Below are positions 27,371 to 35,441 of a DNA stretch of 64,000 nucleotides, in pieces. The stretch is taken from assembly GCA_040752115.1 (NCBI GenBank), contig JBFMFB010000006.1, positions 23,655-87,654 of the forward strand. The letters are read 5' to 3'. Every line of letters begins with the position of its first letter. Positions within the stretch are counted from its first letter, which is position 1. The notes under the pieces are model-generated. The model was not told where the DNA came from. It searched no databases and worked only from the letters and a program-made list of their open reading frames with translations. Origin of the DNA: JBFMFB01 sp040752115. Lineage in GTDB: Bacteria > Pseudomonadota > Gammaproteobacteria > Burkholderiales > Sulfuricellaceae. The position numbers were made by a program, and so were the translations under genes.

Positions 27371-27399
27371 TTGAACTTCCCCTTCCCGTGCCCTACAAT
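27371..27399 (+). promoter_or_regulatory. Sigma-70 promoter of ubiX
   Basis: TTGAAC (27371-27376) and TACAAT (27394-27399) are separated by exactly 17 bases. The predicted start of transcription falls on or next to the A of the ubiX ATG at 27406, so the transcript would be leaderless. Confidence 0.6.
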
Positions 27400-27405
27400 G
27401 CCCCG

Positions 27406-28032
27406 ATGAATCCCGCCAAGACCATTACCCTGGCCCTTACCGGCGCGTCCGGCATGCCTTATGCCGTGCGTCTGCTGGAATGCCTGATCGAAAGCGGCAG
27501 CCGCATTTACCTGCTTTACTCCCAGGCGGCGCAGGTTGTCGCGAAACAGGAACTCGACCTCACCCTGCCCGCATCCGCCAGGGAGGCGCAGCAACAACTG
27601 GAAGAGCATTACCAGATTCCGTCCGGGCAACTGCGGGTGTTCGGGCGCGAAGAATGGTTCGCGCCGGTGGCCTCGGGCACCAATCCCGCCGATGCGATGG
27701 CGGTCTGCCCCTGTACCATGGGGACGCTGGCGGCGATTGCGGGAGGCTTGAGCGACAACCTGATCGAACGCGCCGCCGACGTCATGCTCAAGGAGCAGCG
27801 CAAGCTGATCCTGGTGCCGCGCGAAACGCCGCTATCCGCCATCCACTTGGAGAACATGCTGAAACTGGCGCGGCTCGGCGCGGTGATCCTCCCCGCCAAT
27901 CCGGGGTTCTACCACCATCCCGCCAAGGTGGAGGACCTGGTCGATTTCGTCGTCGCCCGCATCCTCGACCATCTCGGCATCGCGCACCAGCTGATGCGGC
28001 GCTGGGGCGAGCGGAATGGAGAGTCGGGCTAG
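27406..28032 (+). CDS. ubiX: UbiX flavin prenyltransferase
   Basis: 208 residues starting MNPAKTITLALTGASGMPYA. The UbiX signatures are the GASG loop and, later, PCTMGTLAAIAGGLSDNLIE, VLKEQRK-like MLKEQRKLILVPRETPLSA and ANPGFYHHPAKVEDLVDFVV. It makes the prenylated FMN cofactor used by UbiD in ubiquinone synthesis. The chosen ATG gives the normal family N-terminus. It ends 2 bp from the convergent phosphatase-like gene. Confidence 0.95.
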   Translation: MNPAKTITLALTGASGMPYAVRLLECLIESGSRIYLLYSQAAQVVAKQELDLTLPASAREAQQQLEEHYQIPSGQLRVFGREEWFAPVASGTNPADAMAVCPCTMGTLAAIAGGLSDNLIERAADVMLKEQRKLILVPRETPLSAIHLENMLKLARLGAVILPANPGFYHHPAKVEDLVDFVVARILDHLGIAHQLMRRWGERNGESG

Positions 28033-28034
28033 GA

Positions 28035-29036
28035 TTATTTACCGGCGCCGTAAAAGTAATGCGCGAACTGCGCGAAGTCGCTACTGACCCGGCGAAACAG
28101 CCGGTCCAGGCTGATGATGGCGTGCTCCACCAGATTGATCGCGATATACGGGTGCTCCACCCGCATGCGCTTGTACATGGCACGGGAAAGCCGCAGCACC
28201 TGGGTATCGGCGGCGCGGGCCACCAGCCTGACCGAGCGCGGCTTGCGGTCGAAGAACGACATGATGCCGAGCATTTCCCCCGGCCCGGAGCGCATGATTT
28301 CGTGCTCCTGCTTGCCGTCCGCAAACGTCAGGGCGATTTCGCCCTTGACCACGAAATACAGCGCCTCGCCCACCTCCCCAATATCGGCCAGTATCTCCCC
28401 CTTGCCGAAATGCCGTAACACCAGGTAGTTCAACAGAGTGTTGACCTCCGCTACGGTCAGCGACTCGCACAGGTACTGATGGCTCAGAAACTGAGTGAGA
28501 TCCACATGCCCGCCTTCCGCATTGGATTTTCCCCTGTTCTGCTCGCTTGACATGGCTTCCCCCTCTGGCGAAAAAGGGCCATTATGCGCGCCTCCCGTTC
28601 TTTTTTGAAGGCGCCCGGCATGCGCATCCCGTTCCAGCATTTTCATCCCGCCGATCATGCCTTCAATGCGGCTGCTGATCTTGTCGCGCAGTTGCCGGCA
28701 CTCCTGCGGGGCGGGCGCCGAAAAAGGGTAGTGCCGCCGCTGACAGCCCGGCGGCAACGGCGGACACATGCGCCCGGCCTCATCGTCTAGGGTCACCACC
28801 AGGTCGGCCCAGCCAAGCAGTTCGTCCCCCAAGGGCCTGGGATCGGCGACGGCAGCCACCCCTGACTCGCGCAGCCCGGCCGCAAGAGCGGGCTCCAGGG
28901 GCTGCGGATGAAGTCCGGCCGAGCGCGCCTCCAGCCAGCGACCGCCCATGGCGTTGGCCAGGTGCTCGGCCAGCCGGGAGCGGCAGCCGTGATCCTCGTC
29001 CAGAAACACTATTCGCGCTTTACGTTTGTAGGCCAA
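28035..29036 (-). CDS. Fusion of degenerate low-molecular-weight phosphatase domain and cyclic-nucleotide-binding domain
   Basis: 333 residues in one open frame. Residues 7-130 resemble LMW protein tyrosine phosphatase/arsenate reductase: ARIVFLDEDHGCRSRLAEHL, then LVVTLDDEAG. The catalytic C-x5-R loop reads D13-EDHGC-R19, so Asp replaces the nucleophilic Cys and normal phosphatase chemistry is not expected. Residues 185-310 form a cNMP-binding (Crp-type) domain (GEILADIGEVGEALYFVVKG, RSGPGEMLGIMSFFDRKPRS) without a visible HTH. An internal ATG at 28553 with a good ribosome site could also yield the second domain alone. It is divergent from the PPOX gene with only 20 bp between starts. Confidence 0.8.
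   Translation of the reverse strand: MAYKRKARIVFLDEDHGCRSRLAEHLANAMGGRWLEARSAGLHPQPLEPALAAGLRESGVAAVADPRPLGDELLGWADLVVTLDDEAGRMCPPLPPGCQRRHYPFSAPAPQECRQLRDKISSRIEGMIGGMKMLERDAHAGRLQKRTGGAHNGPFSPEGEAMSSEQNRGKSNAEGGHVDLTQFLSHQYLCESLTVAEVNTLLNYLVLRHFGKGEILADIGEVGEALYFVVKGEIALTFADGKQEHEIMRSGPGEMLGIMSFFDRKPRSVRLVARAADTQVLRLSRAMYKRMRVEHPYIAINLVEHAIISLDRLFRRVSSDFAQFAHYFYGAGK
28551..28568 (-). promoter_or_regulatory. Internal ribosome-binding site and start inside the fusion gene
   Basis: AGAGGGGGAAGCC precedes ATG (codon 162) on the minus strand. This start would give a 172-residue protein containing only the cyclic-nucleotide-binding domain. Confidence 0.45.
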
Positions 29037-29056
29037 GCCACTATCCTTTCGCGATT

Positions 29057-29605
29057 ATGGCCAAATTTTATACCTCGCTCACCGAAGAGCTGCGCGATTT
29101 CATCGCCCGGCAGCACATCTTTTTCATCGCGACCGCGCCGCGCGCCGGCCGCGTCAACCTCTCGCCCAAGGGGATGGACACCTTCCGGGTGCTGAACGAC
29201 AATCGCGTCGCCTACCTCGATCTCACCGGCAGCGGCAACGAAGCGGCGGCGCACCTGCTGGACGACGGGCGCATCACCCTCATGTTCTGCAGCTTCGCGG
29301 AAAACCCGCTGATCCTCAAACTCTACGGCCGCGGCCGCGCAGTCGGCCCATCCCGGCCGGAGTGGGCGGAACTGCACCGGCACTTCGCCCCGCAGCCCGG
29401 CCAGCGGCAAATCGTCGTGGTCGAAGTCGAATCGCTGCAGACCTCGTGCGGCTACGGCGTGCCGCTCTACGAATTCCGGGGCGAACGCGCAACACTGGCG
29501 CAATGGGCGGAGAGGAAAGGGGAGACCGGGCTGCGGGATTACCGCCGCGAGAAAAACCGGTTCAGCATCGACGGACTGCCGACCGGCCTGGACGCGAATT
29601 CATAA
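29057..29605 (+). CDS. Pyridoxamine 5'-phosphate oxidase-family flavoprotein
   Basis: 182 residues with an FMN-binding split barrel: FYTSLTEELRDFIARQHIFF, PRAGRVNLSPKGMDTFRVL, NDNRVAYLDLTGSGNEAA and ITLMFCSFAENPLILKLYGR. These proteins reduce or bind small molecules with FMN or F420; the substrate cannot be named. It probably shares a short divergent promoter region with the phosphatase-like fusion gene. Confidence 0.88.
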   Translation: MAKFYTSLTEELRDFIARQHIFFIATAPRAGRVNLSPKGMDTFRVLNDNRVAYLDLTGSGNEAAAHLLDDGRITLMFCSFAENPLILKLYGRGRAVGPSRPEWAELHRHFAPQPGQRQIVVVEVESLQTSCGYGVPLYEFRGERATLAQWAERKGETGLRDYRREKNRFSIDGLPTGLDANS

Positions 29606-29625
29606 CCCGATTGGAGGCATGGAGA

Positions 29626-29850
29626 ATGAAGACATTCTGGCTCGCCGGTCTGCTGGCCGCATGCGGAATTCTCGCCGGCTGCGAAGAAAAACCGTATCAG
29701 CCGCCGCTGCCGCATACCGACAAGGAACAGCCCGGCGCTAAACTGCTGCAGCCACAGCGCGAAGCGCTGGACAAAGCCAAGGAGATGCAGCAGCGGCTGG
29801 ACGGCCAGGCGGAAGATCAGCGAAAAAAGGCTGAAGAAACCAGCCGGTGA
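29626..29850 (+). CDS. Small lipoprotein
   Basis: 74 residues. A lipoprotein signal ends at LAGC (residues 16-19), preceded by LAGLLAACGI. The mature part is charged, with a short helical stretch rich in Q, E and K (REALDKAKEMQQRLDGQAED), possibly a coiled coil. GGAGGCATGGAGA upstream supports the ATG. Follows the PPOX gene by 20 bp. Function unknown. Confidence 0.8.
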   Translation: MKTFWLAGLLAACGILAGCEEKPYQPPLPHTDKEQPGAKLLQPQREALDKAKEMQQRLDGQAEDQRKKAEETSR

Positions 29851-29864
29851 CTGCGCGCCGGTAA

Positions 29865-30009
29865 TCCTGTAAAAAGCGTTTTAGCCACGAATGACACGAA
29901 TAAGAACAATGAAATTTGCGGCACACCATTCAGGTGAGCACACGTTTATGGGCAATGTCACAACCATTTGTGAACATTCGTGTCATTCGTGGCCAAACGC
30001 CGCATTTAG
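29865..30009 (-). repeat. Conserved-core palindromic repeat, copy 4 (reverse, diverged)
   Basis: Arms GCGTTTTAGCCACGAATGAC and GTCATTCGTGGCCAAACGC. The core matches copy 3 at most positions (for example CTCACCTGAATGGTGTGCC against CTCGCCTGGATGGTATGCT-type) but has more substitutions, so this is an older copy. Confidence 0.8.
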
Positions 30010-30027
30010 CAATTATCAAGGACAGCA

Positions 30028-31272
30028 ATGAAGTGTGTAGATGACTTCCGCCTGCGGTTCGGCAGGCAGGAAGTGGTGCCGATCGTGATCGGCGGCATGG
30101 GAGTGGATATTTCGACCGCTGGGCTCGCGCTCGAGGCCGCGCGCCTGGGCGGCATCGGCCACATCTCCGACGCCATGGTGCCGACCGTGGCCGACCGCCG
30201 CTTCCAGACTCGCTTCGTCAAGGAAAAGCTCCAGCAGTACAAGCACAACGTCGCCAACCCCGACAAATCCGCGGTGCAATTCGATCTTGGGCAGCTCGCG
30301 GAAGCGACGCGCATGCACGTCGGCCAGACCATGGAGGCCAAGCGCGGCGAAGGCCTGATCTTCATCAACTGCATGGAAAAGCTCACCATGAACGCGCCGC
30401 GCGAGACGCTACGGGTGCGCCTCTCCGCCGCGCTAGATGCCGGCATTGACGGCATCACCCTGGCAGCGGGGCTGCATCTCGGCTCGTTCGCGCTGATCGA
30501 AGATCACCCGCGCTTTCGCGATGCCAAGCTCGGCATCATCGTTTCGTCGCTGCGCGCGCTGCAGCTTTTCCTGCGCAAGAACGCCAGGCTCAACCGGCTG
30601 CCGGATTTCGTGGTGGTGGAAGGACCGCTCGCCGGCGGCCACCTCGGCTTCGGCATGGATTGGGCAAAGTACGACCTGCGGACAATCTTCGCCGAAATTC
30701 GCCATTACCTGCAGGCGGAGGAACTCGATATTCCGCTCATCCCGGCAGGCGGCATTTTCACCGGCAGCGATGCAGTATCGTTCCTGGAAAATGGCGCGGC
30801 GGCAGTGCAGGTCGCGACGCGCTTCACCGTCACGCGCGAATGCGGCCTGCCGGAAAAGGTGAAGCAGGAATATTTCAAGGCAACCGAGGACGGCATCGAG
30901 GTCAACACCATCTCGCCCACCGGCTACCCGATGCGCATGCTGAAGAACAGCCCGGCAATCGGCTCGGGCATCCGCCCCAACTGCGAAGCCTTCGGCTACC
31001 TGCTCGACGGTTCGGGCAACTGCGCCTACATCACCTCATACAACCGCGAGGTGGCGGCCCACCCGCACGCGAAGAAGATTTCGGTGAAGGACAAGACCTG
31101 CCTGTGCACCCACATGCGCAACTTCGACTGCTGGACCTGTGGGCATTACGCCTACCGCCTCAAGGACACCACGCGGCGCCTGGAAGACGGCAGCTACCGG
31201 ATTCTCAGCGCGGAACACGTATTCCGCGACTACCAGTTCAGCACCGGCCAGAAGATCGCATTGCCGGCTTAG
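30028..31272 (+). CDS. Nitronate monooxygenase-family flavoprotein (first paralogue)
   Basis: 414-residue FMN TIM barrel of the NMO/2-nitropropane dioxygenase family: VIGGMGVDISTAGLALEAAR, VVVEGPLAGGHLG, IPLIPAGGIFTGSDAVSFLE, NGAAAVQVATRF. The C-terminal 90 residues go beyond the barrel and contain C-x-C-x7-C-x2-C (CLCTHMRNFDCWTC), a possible metal or Fe-S site not typical of studied NMOs. A second paralogue with another Cys cluster lies 4 kb away. The physiological substrate is unknown. Confidence 0.88.
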   Translation: MKCVDDFRLRFGRQEVVPIVIGGMGVDISTAGLALEAARLGGIGHISDAMVPTVADRRFQTRFVKEKLQQYKHNVANPDKSAVQFDLGQLAEATRMHVGQTMEAKRGEGLIFINCMEKLTMNAPRETLRVRLSAALDAGIDGITLAAGLHLGSFALIEDHPRFRDAKLGIIVSSLRALQLFLRKNARLNRLPDFVVVEGPLAGGHLGFGMDWAKYDLRTIFAEIRHYLQAEELDIPLIPAGGIFTGSDAVSFLENGAAAVQVATRFTVTRECGLPEKVKQEYFKATEDGIEVNTISPTGYPMRMLKNSPAIGSGIRPNCEAFGYLLDGSGNCAYITSYNREVAAHPHAKKISVKDKTCLCTHMRNFDCWTCGHYAYRLKDTTRRLEDGSYRILSAEHVFRDYQFSTGQKIALPA

Positions 31273-31284
31273 AGCCTATTTCGC

Positions 31285-31430
31285 GTAGGCTGGGGTGAGG
31301 GAACCGAACCCCGGCGATTCGATGGACTGCTGCTGGGATGCGCTGCGCTTATCCCAGCCTACGAACTACTTATCTTGCGCCAGCGCGTAGGCTGGGGTGA
31401 GGACACCGAACCCCAGCGATTTGGCTGCCG
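31285..31430. repeat. GTAGGCTGGG repeat: one full and one partial copy
   Basis: GTAGGCTGGGGTGAGGGAAC then CCCCGGCGATTCGATGG, and the closing TGCTGGGATGCGCTGCGC plus CCCAGCCTACGAAC. A second left half follows at 31386. Palindromic with GTAGGCTGGG ends. The 178-base gap between the NMO and HesB-like genes holds nothing else. Confidence 0.85.
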
Positions 31431-31450
31431 CGGTTTCTTGAGACCCGCGC

Positions 31451-31816
31451 TCAGTGGCAGCCGCCGCCGCAGCCGCCGCAACCGGAGGTGGGGGAATAGC
31501 TGCTGCAGGAAGAAGGGTCGTCTTCGAGGTTGTCGGCGTTGGGGTTGAGAAACACGAACTGGAAGTCGCCCGGGCCGAGTTCGGCGAAATCCACCACCGC
31601 ACCGTTCAGCAGCGGCAGGCTGCTCGGCGCCACCAGAAGGGCAATGCCTTCGGAGCGGAACACCAGATCGCCGTCCTCTTCGTCGTCGAAGCCCATGCCG
31701 TATTCGATGCCTTCCGCGCCGCGCCGCGCCGCGAGCCGCAGCCCCATGCCCTGCGCCCCGCTGCTCTCGGCCGCCTTGCGGATCTGCTCCGCAGCCTGCT
31801 CGGTCAGTTTAACCAT
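31451..31816 (-). CDS. HesB/IscA-like protein with Cys-rich tail
   Basis: 121 residues of the A-type Fe-S carrier fold (MVKLTEQAAEQIRKAAESSG, GMGLRLAARRGAEGIEYGMG, DFQFVFLNPNADN). The conserved first cysteine of IscA is absent: the segment corresponding to SGCSG reads RGAEG. The usual C-terminal CGCG is replaced by a longer tail, SSCSSYSPTSGCGGCGGGCH, with four cysteines and a final His. It may still bind a metal or cluster through the tail, but ordinary A-type behaviour is uncertain. Lies 120 bp after hupE on the same strand. Confidence 0.85.
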   Translation of the reverse strand: MVKLTEQAAEQIRKAAESSGAQGMGLRLAARRGAEGIEYGMGFDDEEDGDLVFRSEGIALLVAPSSLPLLNGAVVDFAELGPGDFQFVFLNPNADNLEDDPSSCSSYSPTSGCGGCGGGCH

Positions 31817-31936
31817 GTCGATACCTCCTGAAGAACCTGTGAATAAGCCCCGCCGCCTTTTGCTCCGCGCACCGGTGCGGCGAAGCGGGCGTAGCAGGCT
31901 AGCACATTCCGGCGAACAACACCATCATGCCGCCGC

Positions 31937-32518
31937 CTATGCCACCAACATCCAGATCCCGGCCCCCGCCATAGCCGCGCCGCCGAGCCTGAGCATGCCA
32001 TCCCGGCTGCGCAGCACGACTCCCGCCACCAGGCCGGCCCCATGCAGCAGACACGTTGCCAGCAAAAATCCCAGGAGATAAAGCCCGGAAGAAGCGACCG
32101 CAGGCATTTCCGCGCCGTGCGCATGGCCGTGGAACAGCGCGAACAGACCCGCCAGCGCCATTCCCCAGGCTGGATTCAGGCGCACCGAAGCGGCGATCAA
32201 CAACCCCAGCACCATCACCGATGCGGCAATTGCCGCTTCCACCAGCGGCAGCGATAGGCCGGCCGCCCCCAAACTCGCGCCGACCGCTGCCGTCCCTACG
32301 AATGCCAGCGGCACGCCCCAGAGCGCGCGTCCACCCTGGCGAACCGCCCACATCCCCACGGCAAGCATCGCCAGAACGTGGTCCGCCCCCAGGAAAGGAT
32401 GGACGAAGCCGGCCGCGAAACCGGCATCGTGCGCGCCGAGCGCGTGGGCCTGTGCAGACTGGCTGGCGGCCACTCCGGCGGCGGCCACACCGGAGATTGC
32501 ATAATATTTTAATTTCAT
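31937..32518 (-). CDS. hupE: HupE/UreJ family metal transporter-like protein
   Basis: 193 residues: signal sequence, then the HupE signature HPFLGADHVLAMLAVGMWAV and a histidine pair segment FALFHGHAHGAEMP, with six membrane segments. HupE/UreJ proteins are thought to supply nickel to hydrogenase or urease. It is divergent from hypCABD, which fits a role with a NiFe hydrogenase, though no hydrogenase subunit gene is in the window. Confidence 0.92.
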   Translation of the reverse strand: MKLKYYAISGVAAAGVAASQSAQAHALGAHDAGFAAGFVHPFLGADHVLAMLAVGMWAVRQGGRALWGVPLAFVGTAAVGASLGAAGLSLPLVEAAIAASVMVLGLLIAASVRLNPAWGMALAGLFALFHGHAHGAEMPAVASSGLYLLGFLLATCLLHGAGLVAGVVLRSRDGMLRLGGAAMAGAGIWMLVA

Positions 32519-32637
32519 TCGTTTTCTCGCAGGAATGAGAGGAGATTCAACCTACCAGCGGGGTCTGAAAAAATCAACCGGCGCAAGGTCCATCGCCGCT
32601 TCTTCCGCCCGGAAATTAGGACTATACTCAGTTCATT

Positions 32638-32800
32638 CTGGAAGAAGCGTTTTAGCCACGAATGACACGAATGTTCACGAATAATTATGATGTTACTCAT
32701 GGAGCCGTGCTCATCCGGATGGTGCGCGGCAAATCGATCGTGCTTCATCGTTCTTATTTGTGTACATTCGTGTCATTCGTGGCCAAACACTGTTTTTAGG
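32638..32800 (+). repeat. Conserved-core palindromic repeat, copy 5
   Basis: Same orientation as copies 2 and 3, with moderate divergence (TTATGATGTTACTCATGGAG, CATCCGGATGGTGCGCGG). Ends CTGTTTTTAGG. It occupies half of the 311-base divergent region between hupE and hypC. A TATACT box at 32623-32628 lies just upstream of it, so it may be transcribed as the hypC leader. Confidence 0.82.
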
Positions 32801-32829
32801 TTCGTTTTAGACTCCGGATTCCTTTCGAA

Positions 32830-33072
32830 ATGTGCCTCGGCATCCCCATGCAGGTTATTGAAATAGATGGACACATGGCGCGGTGCAACGCCAGGGGCGT
32901 GGAGCGCGACGTCAGTCTGTTCCTGCTGCAGGACCAGCCGATCGAGGCGGGTGATTTCGTGATGGTGCACGTCGGCTATGCCATCCAGAAAGTGGCGCCG
33001 CGCGAGGCGCGCACTGCATGGGAACTGCACGACCGGATGCAGGCGCAGGAAGGAAGCCGCTCCGGTGCATGA
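32830..33072 (+). CDS. hypC: HypC hydrogenase maturation chaperone
   Basis: 80 residues with the essential N-terminal Cys in MCLGIPMQVIEIDGHMARC. HypC carries Fe(CN)2CO with HypD and delivers it to the hydrogenase large subunit. First gene of the hypC-A-B-D cluster. Its TGA overlaps the GTG start of hypA. Confidence 0.95.
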   Translation: MCLGIPMQVIEIDGHMARCNARGVERDVSLFLLQDQPIEAGDFVMVHVGYAIQKVAPREARTAWELHDRMQAQEGSRSGA

Positions 33073-33424
33073 GCTTTCGGTTTGCCGGGCGCTGATAAGA
33101 CAGGTGGACGAAGTCGTCCGGCAGCACCGGGCGGCTGGCGTCAAGGCCATCCGGCTAAAAATCGGGCCGCTGTCCGGAGTGGAGCCCGGCCTGCTGGAGC
33201 AGGCCTTCCCCTTGGCGAGCAAGGACACGGTGGCGGAAGGGGCGCGCCTGGTGGTCGAGCGACCGTCGGTGCGGGTAAACTGCCAAAGCTGCGGCGCCGA
33301 CAGCGACGCCGCACCCAACCGCCTGCTGTGCGGACAATGCGGCAGTCCGCGCACCCGGCTTGTAGGCGGCGACGAGCTGCTGCTTGCCGGCGTGGAACTG
33401 GCCGCAGCGAAACAGAAAGTTTGA
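33065..33424 (+). CDS. hypA: HypA hydrogenase nickel-insertion protein
   Basis: 119 residues. It begins with GTG (33065-33067), giving the invariant N-terminus M-H-E-L-S in which His2 binds nickel. The zinc site has two CxxC pairs (CQSCGADSD and LLCGQCGS). Starting at this GTG gives an 8-base overlap with hypC and the correct family length; the longer open frame upstream is a shadow. Confidence 0.94.
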   Translation: MHELSVCRALIRQVDEVVRQHRAAGVKAIRLKIGPLSGVEPGLLEQAFPLASKDTVAEGARLVVERPSVRVNCQSCGADSDAAPNRLLCGQCGSPRTRLVGGDELLLAGVELAAAKQKV

Positions 33425-33434
33425 GGGGTGAACC

Positions 33435-34223
33435 ATGTGCGACACTTGCGGCTGCAGCATTTCCCCCGGCGCGCCGCGGCCGGAAGACAAACGGGACTGC
33501 GAACCGTCCGCGGCAGTAGATGTTCTCGCCAGCCTGATGGAAGAAAACGACCGGCAGGCTGCACACAACCGCGCGCATTTCGACGCCTACGGCGTGCTCG
33601 CCGTCAACCTGATGTCCTCGCCCGGCGCGGGCAAGACCTCCCTGCTGGAAGCCACCATCGAGGAACTGGCGGGCGAATTCAGGATGGCCGTGATCGAGGG
33701 CGATCTGGAAACCGAGAACGACGCCAACCGCATCCGCGCCAAGGGGATTCCCGCCGTCCAGATCACCACCGGCAACGCCTGCCACCTCGACGCCAGGATG
33801 GTTCACGAAGCGCTGCACACTCTGCCGCTGCAGGGCCTGGACATCGTCTTCATCGAGAACGTCGGCAATCTGGTGTGCCCGGCGAGCTTCGATCTGGGCC
33901 AGCACCGCAACGTCGTGCTGCTTTCCGTGACCGAGGGCGACGACAAACCCGCCAAATACCCGGTGATGTTCCGCGCCGCCGACCTGGTGCTGATCACCAA
34001 GACCGACCTGCTGATGTTTCTCGACGACTTCCATCCGCAGGCGGCGGAAGCCAATCTGCGCGCCCTGGCCAGCACCGCGCCCGTCATGCCGCTGTCCTCG
34101 CGGCACAAGCACGGCGGCATCCAGCCCTGGCTGCACTGGCTGCGGCACGAAGTCGAGGCCCTGCGCCGACGGGTGGCGGCTCACCCGCCGCGCGAAGCGG
34201 CACCGGAACACAGCCACCCATGA
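33435..34223 (+). CDS. hypB: HypB hydrogenase nickel-incorporation GTPase
   Basis: 262 residues. The N-terminal nickel motif MCDTCGCS is followed by a GTPase domain with the P-loop MSSPGAGKTSLLE, VIEGDLETENDANRI and ITKTDLL. The histidine-rich stretch that many HypB proteins carry is almost missing (only C-terminal HSHP), so nickel storage is probably minimal. Its TGA overlaps the hypD ATG. Confidence 0.96.
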   Translation: MCDTCGCSISPGAPRPEDKRDCEPSAAVDVLASLMEENDRQAAHNRAHFDAYGVLAVNLMSSPGAGKTSLLEATIEELAGEFRMAVIEGDLETENDANRIRAKGIPAVQITTGNACHLDARMVHEALHTLPLQGLDIVFIENVGNLVCPASFDLGQHRNVVLLSVTEGDDKPAKYPVMFRAADLVLITKTDLLMFLDDFHPQAAEANLRALASTAPVMPLSSRHKHGGIQPWLHWLRHEVEALRRRVAAHPPREAAPEHSHP

Positions 34224-35329
34224 CTGCGGAAGCCAAAACCTGGCTGGACAGGATCCGCGCCCTGCCGCTGCCTCCCCGCTTCAAGATCATGAATGTCTGC
34301 GGCGGGCACGAACGCGCCATCACCATGGCCGGCCTGCGCCGCGCCCTCCCGGAAAGCATCGAGCTCATACCCGGCCCCGGCTGCCCGGTCTGCGTCTGCC
34401 CGGAAGAAGACATCTACCAGGCGATCCAGTTGGCGCTGCGCGAAAAAGTCACCCTGGTGGCCTTCGGCGACATGCTGCGGGTGCCGGTCAATGCGCCCAA
34501 GGGCGAGGTCCGCACGCTCGACCAGGCCCGCGCCGCCGGCGCCGATGTCCGTCCCATCGCTTCGCCCATGGAAGCCGTCGCCATCGCCCGCCAGGCCCCC
34601 GCGCACCGGGTGGTGTTCTTCGCCGCCGGCTTCGAGACCACCACCACCCCGGTGGCGGCGATGCTGGCCGAAGGCGCGCCGGACAACCTCTCGGTGCTGC
34701 TGTCGGGGCGGCTCACCTGGCCCGCTGTGGCCATGCTGCTGGATTCCGGCGAGCCGGGCTTCGACGCCCTGATCGCTCCCGGCCACGTTTCCGCCGTCAT
34801 GGGGCCGGAAGAATGGAACTTCGTCGTGGAAAAGCACGGCCTCCCCGCGGCGGTGGCCGGCTTTAGCCCGGAAAGCCTGCTCGCCGCGATGTACTCGGTG
34901 CTGCGCCAGAAGCTGGAAGGCCGCCGCTTCCTCGACAACTGCTACCCCGAAGTCGTGCGCCCCGGCGGCAACCCCGCCGCCCGCAAACACCTTGCCGCCG
35001 TGACCGAAATCACGGACGCCAACTGGCGCGGAGTCGGCATGATCGCCGCCTCCGGCTACGCGCTGCGCGATCATCTGCGCAACCACAACGCCCGCCTGCT
35101 GTTCCCGTCCTGGCAGGAGGCGTCGCGCCGACGCGCCGGCGAAATGCCGCCCGGCTGCGACTGTGCCAAAGTGGTGTTGGGAAAAATCTACCCCAACCAG
35201 TGCCGCCTCTATGGCCGCGCCTGCACCCCGCGCAATCCCGTCGGACCATGCATGGTGTCCGACGAGGGCGCCTGCCGCATCTGGTGGGCGGGGGGCGTCC
35301 GGATCGAGCCGAAACTCGCCGCAGTTTGA
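34220..35329 (+). CDS. hypD: HypD hydrogenase Fe-cofactor assembly protein
   Basis: 369 residues from the ATG that overlaps the hypB stop. Conserved CGGHE, PGPGCPVCVCP and the [4Fe-4S] region QCRLYGRACTP, GPCMVSDEGACR are all present. It is the scaffold that builds Fe(CN)2CO with HypC. No hypE or hypF follows; the next gene is an NMO paralogue 112 bp downstream. Confidence 0.95.
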   Translation: MTAEAKTWLDRIRALPLPPRFKIMNVCGGHERAITMAGLRRALPESIELIPGPGCPVCVCPEEDIYQAIQLALREKVTLVAFGDMLRVPVNAPKGEVRTLDQARAAGADVRPIASPMEAVAIARQAPAHRVVFFAAGFETTTTPVAAMLAEGAPDNLSVLLSGRLTWPAVAMLLDSGEPGFDALIAPGHVSAVMGPEEWNFVVEKHGLPAAVAGFSPESLLAAMYSVLRQKLEGRRFLDNCYPEVVRPGGNPAARKHLAAVTEITDANWRGVGMIAASGYALRDHLRNHNARLLFPSWQEASRRRAGEMPPGCDCAKVVLGKIYPNQCRLYGRACTPRNPVGPCMVSDEGACRIWWAGGVRIEPKLAAV

Positions 35330-35441
35330 TGTATAATAGAGGACTTTTTTAACCGAATTTCCCGGTTTTCGCGCCGCAGGGAAATTTTCCGGCCATGACC
35401 GGAACCTGGCTTGGATTGCGCGTCACCGGGAATCACCGCAC

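Noticed and set aside
33428..34219. N-terminal extension of the hypD frame through hypB
   Set aside because: The open frame overlaps hypB completely; HypD homology begins at the ATG at 34220, which overlaps the hypB stop as ATGA.
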